Of a stretch of 64,000 bases of DNA, positions 17,373 to 24,574 are shown one piece after another; within the stretch, counting starts at the first letter, position 1; every line of letters starts with the position of its first letter. The position numbers were made by a program, and so were the translations under genes. The stretch lies in assembly GCF_001424025.1 (NCBI RefSeq), contig NZ_LMPZ01000001.1:63074-127073 (forward strand). The letters are read 5' to 3'. Below the pieces are notes generated by a model. That model was given only the letters and a program-made list of their open reading frames with translations. It searched no databases and had not been told where the DNA came from. Origin of the DNA: Brevundimonas sp. Leaf363 (GTDB lineage: Bacteria; Pseudomonadota; Alphaproteobacteria; Caulobacterales; Caulobacteraceae).

Positions 17373-18308
17373 ATGACCACCCTGTCCGCCCCCCTCAAGC
17401 TCGGTGTCGCCGGCGTCGGCGTCATGGGCCGCAACCACGCCCGCGTCGCGTCGGAGATGCGCGAGTTTGATCTGACGGCGATCTTCGACGCGGATCACGC
17501 GACGGCCGAGGGCGTCGCCGGCGTCTACGGCGCGCGGCCCTTCACCACCGCCGAGGATTTCGTAGCGGCCGGCCTGGAAGCCGCCATCGTGGCCGCGCCG
17601 AATCGCTTCCACGCCGAGCTGGGCGTCGCTCTCTTGAACGCCGGCGTCCACGTCCTGGTTGAAAAGCCCATCGCCGCCACGGTGAAGGACGCCCAGGCCC
17701 TGATCGACGCCGCCAAGGCCAACGGTCGCGTCCTGATGGTCGGTCAGGTCGAGCGCTTCAACCCGGCGGTCGAGGCGGTCAAGCGCGCCATCGCCGGCGA
17801 AGACGTCATCTCCATCCAGATCACTCGCGTCGGCCCCTTCCCGCCGCGCATGGGCGACGTCGGCGTGGTCATCGACCTGGCGGTGCACGACATCGACATC
17901 ATCCGCCACCTGACCGACAGCGAGATCGTCGAGGTCCAGCCGCAGCTGGCCCGGACGAAGGCAGAGCGCGAGGACACGGCCCTGCTCCAGTTCCGGCTGG
18001 CCAACGGGACCATCGCCCACATCACCACAAACTGGGTCACGCCCTACAAGACCCGCACCCTGCAGGTCGCGACCAAGGGCAAGTTCGTCGTCGCCGATCT
18101 GATGACCCGCCAGGTCACCGAATATTTCGGCCAGCAGCCGGACGGCAGCTACTCCACCCGCGGCGTCATGAGCTGGCCCGCCGAGCCCTTGAAGAAGGAG
18201 CTCGAAGCCTTCGCCCACGCCATCCGCACCGGCGAAACCCCGGCGGTCACCGGCGAAGACGGCCTGCGGAACCTGGAGGTGGCCCTGCGCTGCCTGGGCG
18301 AGAGCTAG
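17373..18308 (+). CDS. Gfo/Idh/MocA-family dehydrogenase (GnnA-like candidate)
   Basis: 311 aa. The N-terminal Rossmann motif is GVAGVGVMGRNHARV, the family signature VLVEKPIA lies near residue 93, and the substrate-domain segment DLAVHDIDIIRHL contains the conserved His-Asp. The MGxNHARV form and HDIDIIRHL resemble UDP-GlcNAc 3-dehydrogenase (GnnA) rather than WbpB. It would oxidise C3 of UDP-GlcNAc with NAD+, feeding the aminotransferase encoded just upstream. Its TAG shares CTAG with the convergent zeta-toxin-like gene. Confidence 0.85.
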   Translation: MTTLSAPLKLGVAGVGVMGRNHARVASEMREFDLTAIFDADHATAEGVAGVYGARPFTTAEDFVAAGLEAAIVAAPNRFHAELGVALLNAGVHVLVEKPIAATVKDAQALIDAAKANGRVLMVGQVERFNPAVEAVKRAIAGEDVISIQITRVGPFPPRMGDVGVVIDLAVHDIDIIRHLTDSEIVEVQPQLARTKAEREDTALLQFRLANGTIAHITTNWVTPYKTRTLQVATKGKFVVADLMTRQVTEYFGQQPDGSYSTRGVMSWPAEPLKKELEAFAHAIRTGETPAVTGEDGLRNLEVALRCLGES

Positions 18309-19042
18309 GCTGGTAGCGGCGCGACAACGTCCAACCAAGAGGTGATCAGCCGGGGCGCTGGTTTGGATGAGAAGCGCACGTCGAAGAGTGGCGCCGAGGC
18401 GAGTTGGACACGGCACACGGTGAAGGCAGCGCCGGGCTCCCGGCTGTTATCGGTTAAGATCGCAGCGTCAGCCACGTCGAGAGCATGGCTGATGGCCTTC
18501 TGCGTTCTCGGAAAACGCTGACGCAAGATGGGCTCTTCTATCGTGTGCCCTCCTGCCTTTGTTCGCGTCATGACACGCAGGACCGACAGATCGGGGCTGG
18601 CCAGCCCCACAAAGAAGAGCAGTACAAAGTAGCCGGCGCTCTGCATTTCGCGGATAAGATCGATCTTCGACCGGACGCGACCATCGCCCTGTGGCTCCCA
18701 GTATGAAAAGACGGTTTCCATAGCGAACGGCACCTTGGCCCCCATCGCATGCCCGACGAATGCGTTGACGCCTTGTTGGGCGACGCCCATCCAGCCGCGA
18801 TCTTTGTCACGAAGCTGCTGGGCCCAGGGCGTCAGATGGCCGTCGTCTCCCGGTCTGGGCAAGATCGACATCATCATCCGGTCAGCATTGATCAGAGGAA
18901 TCTGCAGGCGATCGGCCAGCGATCCATCCCACATAGTCGATTTTCCTGAACCGTTATGGCCCGCCACGACTATCGCGAGGGGTTTGGCGGTAGCGCTCTG
19001 GGCCGCCAAGACCTGATCGACAGCCTGGGAAAGACTGATCAA
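18305..19042 (-). CDS. Zeta-toxin-like P-loop kinase
   Basis: 245 aa. The Walker A motif GHNGSGKST is at residues 28-36. It is followed by LINADRMM, where Asp is the expected catalytic/sugar-contacting residue of zeta-type kinases, and by AMETVFS and RVMTRTKAGGH with a possible arginine lid. Zeta toxins phosphorylate UDP-GlcNAc and block wall synthesis; other members act as small-molecule kinases. It starts with TTG at 19042, overlapping the TGA of the upstream small gene (TTGA). The weak, coupled start would keep the toxin below its partner. Codon use looks less GC-extreme than that of the neighbours. Confidence 0.75.
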   Translation of the reverse strand: MISLSQAVDQVLAAQSATAKPLAIVVAGHNGSGKSTMWDGSLADRLQIPLINADRMMMSILPRPGDDGHLTPWAQQLRDKDRGWMGVAQQGVNAFVGHAMGAKVPFAMETVFSYWEPQGDGRVRSKIDLIREMQSAGYFVLLFFVGLASPDLSVLRVMTRTKAGGHTIEEPILRQRFPRTQKAISHALDVADAAILTDNSREPGAAFTVCRVQLASAPLFDVRFSSKPAPRLITSWLDVVAPLPA

Positions 19043-19374
19043 TCAGTAACCTTGAACGCGCCGTTCTCGAGAATACCGCGGTCGATCTTGCCGTTCAGTC
19101 TACGGATATAGACACCCGGTCGCTCAGGGTCGGCAGAATAGAGCGGAACATCCCGACGCGCGTAAACGCGAACCCCCGGACGCATCAGCTTGTCTTTGAG
19201 ACGCTTGAGGGCTTCCGAGCCTTTATCGACGTTTTGCCGAACCTCAGTAGCCGTGGGCTTGTGAACAGCGACCGTCACGTCACCCACAGTGACACGGGTG
19301 CGTCGCCGCTTTGCACGCAGCTCCGCAGTCGAAGACCCGGGTCCCGTTGGCGCGTTGGCAACTGACATGCCCAC
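19039..19374 (-). CDS. Small basic protein, candidate antitoxin partner of the zeta-like kinase
   Basis: 111 aa from a GTG at 19374, which has GGAG seven bases upstream; an ATG two codons in is the alternative. An arginine-rich patch (ELRAKRRRTRVTVG) is followed by a helical stretch (TEVRQNVDKGSEALKRLKDK) and a C-terminal part reading YARRDVPLYSADPERPGVYI. I do not recognise the family. Position upstream of and coupled to a zeta-like toxin suggests an antitoxin, but it does not look like the epsilon three-helix protein. The function is inferred from context only. Confidence 0.6.
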   Translation of the reverse strand: MGMSVANAPTGPGSSTAELRAKRRRTRVTVGDVTVAVHKPTATEVRQNVDKGSEALKRLKDKLMRPGVRVYARRDVPLYSADPERPGVYIRRLNGKIDRGILENGAFKVTD

Positions 19375-19414
19375 AAGATAACTCCGGCAGCGATGGACGC
19401 AAGCGCGTCCATCC

Positions 19415-19867
19415 TCACCCCACCACCTGCATCGACAGCCATTCGGCGATCAGGGCGGGTTTGTCGCCGCCTTCTATCTCGACGGTCAGTTCGTGCTTCA
19501 GCAGCCAGCGGCCACCGCCCTTGTCTTCTGCCGACAGCAGCTTGAACCGGCCGCGCACCTTGGACCCCGCCCGCACCGGCGCGAGGAAGCGGATTTTGTC
19601 GAAGCCATAGTTCACGCCCATGACCACGTTCTCAAGCCCCTCGACCGCGTCATAGCTCATGGCCGAGGCCAGGCTGAGGGTCAGGAAGCCGTGGGCGATG
19701 GCGCCGCCGAACGGTGTCTTGGCGGCCGCTTCCGGGTCGATGTGGATGAACTGACGGTCCTCGGTGGTCTCGGCGAAGGCGTCGATGCGCGCCTGGTCGA
19801 TCTCGAACCACTTGGAGACGCCGACCTCCCGGCCGATCAATGATTGAAGGTCAGACGCTTTGGTCAT
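19415..19867 (-). CDS. MaoC-like (R)-specific enoyl-CoA hydratase
   Basis: 150 aa, single hotdog fold. The hydratase-2 motif with catalytic Asp and His is seen in TEDRQFIHIDPEAA, followed by TPFGGAIAHGFLTLSL. It adds water to trans-2-enoyl-CoA to give (R)-3-hydroxyacyl-CoA, or acts in related acyl-CoA chemistry. It lies 3 bp downstream of the threonine dehydratase gene, so the two form an operon. Confidence 0.88.
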   Translation of the reverse strand: MTKASDLQSLIGREVGVSKWFEIDQARIDAFAETTEDRQFIHIDPEAAAKTPFGGAIAHGFLTLSLASAMSYDAVEGLENVVMGVNYGFDKIRFLAPVRAGSKVRGRFKLLSAEDKGGGRWLLKHELTVEIEGGDKPALIAEWLSMQVVG

Positions 19868-19870
19868 GGA

Positions 19871-20857
19871 TCAGGCCTCGAACCGGTCTTCGATGATGGC
19901 GGAGAACAGCGCCGGGTCGATGTTGCCGCCCGACAAGATGACGGCGGTCGTGCGCCCCTTCGTCTCGACCTTGCCAGCCAGCAGCGCCGCCAGACCGGCC
20001 GCACCGCCCGGCTCGACCACCAGCTTCAGGGTGCGGAACGCGTAGCGCACCGCATCGGCCGCCTCGGCGTCCGTAATGGTCAGCGCGCCCTTCAGGGCCC
20101 GCTGGTTGATCGGGAAGGTCAGGACGCCGGGGATTGGCGTCTGCAGGGCGTCGCAGATCGACGGCTTGCCCTCGGGGTGGCCCATGCGCTCGCCCGCCGC
20201 CAGCGAGCGGACGGTGTCGTCAAAGCCTTCCGGCTCGACGCCCCAGGCCTCGGTCGCAGGCGAGCGCGCCTCCAGCACCAGATTGATCCCGGCCATCAGT
20301 CCGCCGCCCGAACAGGGGCACAGTAGCTGGTCGAGGGACGCCTCGCCCGCCTGATCCAGCAGCTCCAGCGCCGTCGTGCCCTGGCCCTCGATGACGAAGG
20401 GATCGTCGAACGGCGGCACCAGCACGCTGCCGCGCTCGGCCGCCAGCGCCGCCCCGATCGCCTCGCGGCTCTCCTTCCAGCGGTCGTAGAGCCGCACCTC
20501 GCCGCCTAACGAGCGGACCCCAGCGATCTTTATGGCCGGGCTGTCGGCCGGCATCACGATGGTCGCATTCGTCCCCATCATCTTCGCCGCCGCCGCCACG
20601 CCCTGGGCATGATTGCCGGAGGAGAAGGCGACCACGCCGCGCGCGCGTTCCTCTTCGGTCAGGCGGCTGATGCGGTTGTAGGCTCCCCGGAACTTGAAGG
20701 CGCCCGCCACCTGCATCGTCTCGGCCTTCAGCAGGACCCGGCCGCCGACCCGCTCGCTCAGGGCCGGGCTCTCGATCAGGGGGGTGCGCACGGCTACGCC
20801 GTCGATCTGGCGGGCGGCGTCCAGAACGCCTTCGAAAGAGGGGGCTGCGTCGCGCAT
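19871..20857 (-). CDS. Threonine/serine dehydratase (PLP fold type II)
   Basis: About 328 aa from the ATG at 20857; the frame stays open to a TTG at 20872, so the start is uncertain. The PLP-lysine is in AGAFKFRGAYN, SSGNHAQGVA binds substrate, and the glycine-rich phosphate loop is CSGGGLMAG. There is no C-terminal ACT domain, so this is the catabolic/serine-racemase-like form, not the isoleucine-regulated biosynthetic one. It deaminates threonine to 2-oxobutyrate or serine to pyruvate. It is co-directional with the MaoC gene. Confidence 0.88.
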   Translation of the reverse strand: MRDAAPSFEGVLDAARQIDGVAVRTPLIESPALSERVGGRVLLKAETMQVAGAFKFRGAYNRISRLTEEERARGVVAFSSGNHAQGVAAAAKMMGTNATIVMPADSPAIKIAGVRSLGGEVRLYDRWKESREAIGAALAAERGSVLVPPFDDPFVIEGQGTTALELLDQAGEASLDQLLCPCSGGGLMAGINLVLEARSPATEAWGVEPEGFDDTVRSLAAGERMGHPEGKPSICDALQTPIPGVLTFPINQRALKGALTITDAEAADAVRYAFRTLKLVVEPGGAAGLAALLAGKVETKGRTTAVILSGGNIDPALFSAIIEDRFEA

Positions 20858-20877
20858 GCCTCCCACTACCAATCAGC

Positions 20878-21002
20878 TCATCCCGGCGGAAGCCGGGACC
20901 CAGTCCTGCTGGGGAGCACCGCCCTCAACGTGGCCCACTGACCTCTTTCCCGAACTCGGCATCCATCGCTAAAGGACTGGATCCCGGCTTCCGCCTGGAT
21001 GA
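20878..21002. repeat. Palindromic intergenic repeat, family C copy 1
   Basis: The ends TCATCCCGGCGGAAGCCGGG (20878 on) and CCCGGCTTCCGCCTGGATGA (ending 21002) are near-perfect reverse complements, each with CCCAGT/ACTGGA just inside. It lies between the divergent threonine dehydratase and glpK genes. Related elements with different inner sequence are at 24424-24546 and 50057-50155. Confidence 0.8.
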
Positions 21003-21055
21003 ACGGAGAGTTTCATCCGGTTTGCGTCGGTCCCGGAGCGCTCTAAACCTTGCGC

Positions 21056-22561
21056 ATGAACCGCCTGATCCTCGCCATCGACCAGGGCACGACCTCGACG
21101 CGCGCCATCGCCTTCGAATGCGCGGACGGCCGCTTCAGCCCGGTGGCCGTCAGCCAGATCGAGCTGGAGCAGCATTTCCCCGCCTCGGGCTGGGTCGAGC
21201 ACGACGCGGCCGAGATCTGGACCGCGACGCTGCAGACCTGCCGCGAGGTGGTAAGGAAGGCCGGCGGCGTCGGGCGGTTCGCCGCCATCGGCATCACCAA
21301 CCAGCGTGAGACCTCGGTGATCTGGGACGCCGCAACCGGCCGGCCCCTGCACCGCGCCATCGTCTGGCAGGACCGGCGCACCGCCGATGTCGCGGCGCGG
21401 CTGGCGGCGCAGGGGCTTGAGACGAAGGTGCAGGCGGCGACAGGCCTGATCCTCGACCCCTATTTCTCGGCGACGAAGTTCGCCTGGCTGCTGGACGCCG
21501 TGCCGGGCGCGCGCGAACGGGCGGCGAAGGGTGAGGTCAGGCTGGGCACGATCGACAGTTGGCTGATCTGGAACCTGACCGGCGGTCGCAGCCACGTCAC
21601 CGACGCCACCAACGCCAGCCGCACCTCGCTGATGGACCTGAAGACGCGGCAGTGGCGGCCCGACCTGTGCGACCTGTTCAACGTGCCGCAGAACGCCCTG
21701 CCCGACATCCGGGGCTGCGCCGACCATCTGCGCGACTGCGACGCCAGCCTATTCGGCCGCGCCCTGCCGATCCACGGCTCGGCGGGGGACCAGCAGGCGG
21801 CCCTGGTGGGCCACGGGGCGCTGAACGCCGGGGACGCCAAGATCACCTACGGCACCGGCGCCTTTCTGGTCGCCAATGTCGGGGACCAGCCCGTGGTCTC
21901 CACCCGGCGGTTGCTGGGTACGTTGGGGTACGACGTGCGGGGGACGGCCGCCTATGCGCTGGAGGGGTCGATCTTCTCGGCCGGCTCGGCGATCCAGTGG
22001 CTGCGCGACGGGGTGGGTCTGATCTCCGAGAGCCGGCACTCCGAGGCGATGGCGCAGGGGCTGAAGGACAACGGCGGCGTCTATCTCGTGCCCGGCTTCA
22101 CGGGTCTGGGCGCGCCGTGGTGGAACCCGGAGGCGCGCGGCACGGTCGTCGGCCTGACCCGCGACAGCGGCCCGGCCCATTTCGTGCGCGCGGCGCTGGA
22201 GGCCCTGGCCTACCAGACCCGCGACCTGCTGGATGCGCTCTACGCCGACGGCGCGCCGCGTCTGGGCCGGCTGAAGGTCGACGGCGGCGTCACGGCCAAC
22301 GCCTTCGCCATGCAGTTCGTGGCCGACATCTGCGAGGTGGAGGTCGAGCGCCCCGCCTTCCAGGAGATGACGGCCCTGGGCGCCGCGCGGCTGGCGGCGC
22401 TGGGCTGCGGCCTGATCGACGACTTGCAACCCGTGGCGGCCGAGGCGCCGGCCGTCTGGACACCCCGCATGACCGCGCCCGAGCGCGAGCGCCTGCTGGC
22501 CGGCTGGCGCCGCGCCGTGAAGGCCGCCATCGTCGCCGCGCCCGAGACCGAAGCGCCATGA
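21056..22561 (+). CDS. glpK: Glycerol kinase
   Basis: 501 aa from the ATG at 21056; a TTG six bases upstream is not needed. The FGGY-kinase features are the phosphate loop DQGTTSTRAIAFE at the N-terminus, ITNQRETSVIWD, LGTIDSWLIWNLTGG, and GSAGDQQAALVG with the catalytic Asp. It phosphorylates glycerol to sn-glycerol-3-phosphate. It is full length. Its stop overlaps the start of the phosphotransferase gene (ATGA). No glpF or glpD is in the window. Confidence 0.97.
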   Translation: MNRLILAIDQGTTSTRAIAFECADGRFSPVAVSQIELEQHFPASGWVEHDAAEIWTATLQTCREVVRKAGGVGRFAAIGITNQRETSVIWDAATGRPLHRAIVWQDRRTADVAARLAAQGLETKVQAATGLILDPYFSATKFAWLLDAVPGARERAAKGEVRLGTIDSWLIWNLTGGRSHVTDATNASRTSLMDLKTRQWRPDLCDLFNVPQNALPDIRGCADHLRDCDASLFGRALPIHGSAGDQQAALVGHGALNAGDAKITYGTGAFLVANVGDQPVVSTRRLLGTLGYDVRGTAAYALEGSIFSAGSAIQWLRDGVGLISESRHSEAMAQGLKDNGGVYLVPGFTGLGAPWWNPEARGTVVGLTRDSGPAHFVRAALEALAYQTRDLLDALYADGAPRLGRLKVDGGVTANAFAMQFVADICEVEVERPAFQEMTALGAARLAALGCGLIDDLQPVAAEAPAVWTPRMTAPERERLLAGWRRAVKAAIVAAPETEAP

Positions 22562-23622
22562 CCGAAGACGCCCAGAGCACCTTTTCCGGCACCCGCGAGG
22601 TCGATCCGCGCCACGCCTTGGACGAGGCGGCGCTCGAGGCATGGATGGCCGCGCACGTCGATGGCTATGCCGGCCCCCTGACCCTGCGCCAGTTCAAGGG
22701 CGGCCAGTCGAACCCGACCTATGAGGTGGCGACGCCCGGCCGGACCTATGTCCTGCGCCGCAAGCCGCCGGGCGTCCTGCTGCAAAGCGCCCATGCCGTG
22801 GACCGTGAGTTCAAGGTGATCTCGGCGCTGCATGCGCAGGGCTTTCCCGTCGCCCGCCCCTACGCCTTGTGCGAGGACGCCGAGGTGATCGGCTCGATCT
22901 TCTACGTCATGGAGAAGGTCGAGGGCCGCGTCCTATGGGATCTGAAGCTGCCGGGCCTGGAGCCGGCCGAGCGCCGCGCCATCTATGACGCGCAGGTGGA
23001 CACGCTGGCGCGGCTGCACGGCTATGAGCCCGACGCCATCTGCCTGGGCGACTATGGCCGGCACGAGGGCTATTTCGCCCGCCAGGTCGGCCGCTGGACC
23101 AAACAGTACCGGGCGTCCGAGATCGACCTGATCCCGTCGATGGACCGCCTGATCGAATATCTGCCCGACAGCCTGCCGCCCGAAGGCCCGGCGCGGATCG
23201 TCCACGGCGACTTCCGCCTCGATAACCTGATCCTGGCCGCACGCGGGCCCGAGGTCAGGGCGGTGCTGGACTGGGAGCTGTCGACCCTGGGCGACGCCAT
23301 GGCCGACTTCTCCTATCTGCTGATCGCCTGGGTCATCCCGGCCAGCGAGCGCAACGGCCTGCTGGGCGCCGACCTGCCCGCGCTGGGCATTCCCTCGATC
23401 GAGCAGACGGTGGAGCGTTACGCCGCCATCACCGGCATGCGGCCCGACAACCTCGACTGGCTGTTCGCCTATAATCTGTTCCGGCTGGCGGCCATCTGCC
23501 AGGGCATCGGCGGGCGGGTCCGCGACGGCACCGCCGCCAGCGCCCACGCCAGGGCCATGGCCGCGCAGGCGCCCGTTCTGGCGGACGCGGCGTGGGGCTT
23601 CGCGAAGCGCGCGGGGGCCTAG
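22558..23622 (+). CDS. APH-family phosphotransferase (ACAD10/FadE36-like)
   Basis: 354 aa from the ATG at 22558, coupled to glpK. The kinase-like lobes are visible: RQFKGGQSNPTYEV (nucleotide loop), YVLRRKPPG with the lysine, the Brenner catalytic motif IVHGDFRLDNLI, and the Mg-binding AVLDWELSTLGD. The sequence resembles the ACAD10-type phosphotransferases that act near acyl-CoA dehydrogenases in lipid degradation. The substrate is unknown. It ends on the CTAG shared with the DUF1223 gene. Confidence 0.85.
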   Translation: MTEDAQSTFSGTREVDPRHALDEAALEAWMAAHVDGYAGPLTLRQFKGGQSNPTYEVATPGRTYVLRRKPPGVLLQSAHAVDREFKVISALHAQGFPVARPYALCEDAEVIGSIFYVMEKVEGRVLWDLKLPGLEPAERRAIYDAQVDTLARLHGYEPDAICLGDYGRHEGYFARQVGRWTKQYRASEIDLIPSMDRLIEYLPDSLPPEGPARIVHGDFRLDNLILAARGPEVRAVLDWELSTLGDAMADFSYLLIAWVIPASERNGLLGADLPALGIPSIEQTVERYAAITGMRPDNLDWLFAYNLFRLAAICQGIGGRVRDGTAASAHARAMAAQAPVLADAAWGFAKRAGA

Positions 23623-24356
23623 TTCGTGGCGGCGGTCAGGATGCGGCGATCGCTCTTGGCCTGGACCAGCACGGCCACCGCCTCGCCGTCCGCGACGCCG
23701 CTGGGCAGGGCGTAGAGGACCGGCCGCCCGGTCCAGTCGCCGAGGCGGCGCAGGCGCTTGACGACATTGACGTGACGCACGACCTGGCCGCGGTTGTCGC
23801 CGCCCTGAACCGTCACTTCCTGCAGGCCGGGCCGGTAGACCACGGCCCAGACCTCGGCCCCACCGGCCGGTGCGGAGCCGGAGCCGACGCCGACGCGGTC
23901 GCCGCTCTGGCGGAACTCGATTTCGGGCGGGGCGGTGCGGCGCACGGCCTCCGCATCGATGGCGGCCTGAAGCTCGGGCGGGCGGGCGCCCGAAACCGGC
24001 CGGCGTCCGTCCACCACGACCTGCGGCGTCTCGACCGAGCGCAGGCGCAGGGCCTGCCGATAGGATCGCTGGCGCTGGGTGAACTCGGGCTTGGCGAAGG
24101 TGTCCTCCCAGCCCAGATAATCCCAGTAATCGACGGCGTAGGTCAGGGCGATGACGCCAGGCTCGCTCGACGCCGCCTCGACCACGCGATTGGCCTCAGG
24201 ACAGCCCGCGCAGCCCTGGGCGGTGAACAGCTCGACCACCACCGGCTGGCCCGTAGCGGGACGCGGCGAGACTCGCGCGCGCGGTTGGGCCGCGCCCACG
24301 TTCGCAAGCGCCGTCGCCAGGGCGACGCCCCCGATGATCCAGCCCCAAGGTTTCAT
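23619..24356 (-). CDS. DUF1223 secreted thioredoxin-like protein
   Basis: 245 aa from the ATG at 24356, which begins a signal peptide (WGWIIGGVALATALANVGAA); the frame opens further upstream but without a signal sequence. VVVELFTAQGCAGCPEAN is the thioredoxin-like start of DUF1223 with a CxxC pair. YAVDYWDYLGWEDTFAKPEF and TPQVVVDGRR are also typical. It is a periplasmic protein of unknown role, possibly thiol-redox. It ends on the CTAG shared with the phosphotransferase gene. Confidence 0.88.
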   Translation of the reverse strand: MKPWGWIIGGVALATALANVGAAQPRARVSPRPATGQPVVVELFTAQGCAGCPEANRVVEAASSEPGVIALTYAVDYWDYLGWEDTFAKPEFTQRQRSYRQALRLRSVETPQVVVDGRRPVSGARPPELQAAIDAEAVRRTAPPEIEFRQSGDRVGVGSGSAPAGGAEVWAVVYRPGLQEVTVQGGDNRGQVVRHVNVVKRLRRLGDWTGRPVLYALPSGVADGEAVAVLVQAKSDRRILTAATN

Positions 24357-24423
24357 GGATCGACCCATAGCCGCCCGGGGGCCCGGCCGCGCCTCATATC
24401 TGCGTGAGGCGCCCGCTCCGTCC

Positions 24424-24546
24424 GTCATTCCGGGGCGATCGTAGAGCGAACACCCGAACTCAGGGGATCAAGCGGAGGGGTGGATGTATCCCTCGTCGAA
24501 CCTGGTCACCTGGATCCCGGGCGCCGCTGCGCGCCCCCGAAATGAC
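24424..24546. repeat. Palindromic intergenic repeat, family C-like copy
   Basis: GTCATTCCGGGGCG at 24424-24437 is matched by the inverted CGCCCCCGAAATGAC ending at 24546 (one mismatch region), with GGATCCCGGGCGCC inside. It lies in the 218-bp gap upstream of the DUF1223 gene and downstream of an S9 peptidase. It resembles the other family C copies in its CCCGG-GGATCC-type core but has different termini. Confidence 0.6.
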
Positions 24547-24574
24547 GGGATGGAGCGATGAAGCGGGTCGCTCC

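Noticed and set aside
16198..18308. WbpB/WbpE-type (di-N-acetylated mannuronic acid) pathway
   Set aside because: The dehydrogenase starts GVAGVGVMGRNHARV and has HDIDIIRHL, closer to GnnA than to WbpB; no WbpA, WbpD or WbpI is nearby.
18305..19374. Classical epsilon/zeta toxin-antitoxin module
   Set aside because: The kinase fits zeta, but the small partner has a basic N-terminus and no sign of the epsilon three-helix sequence, so only a zeta-like pair is claimed.
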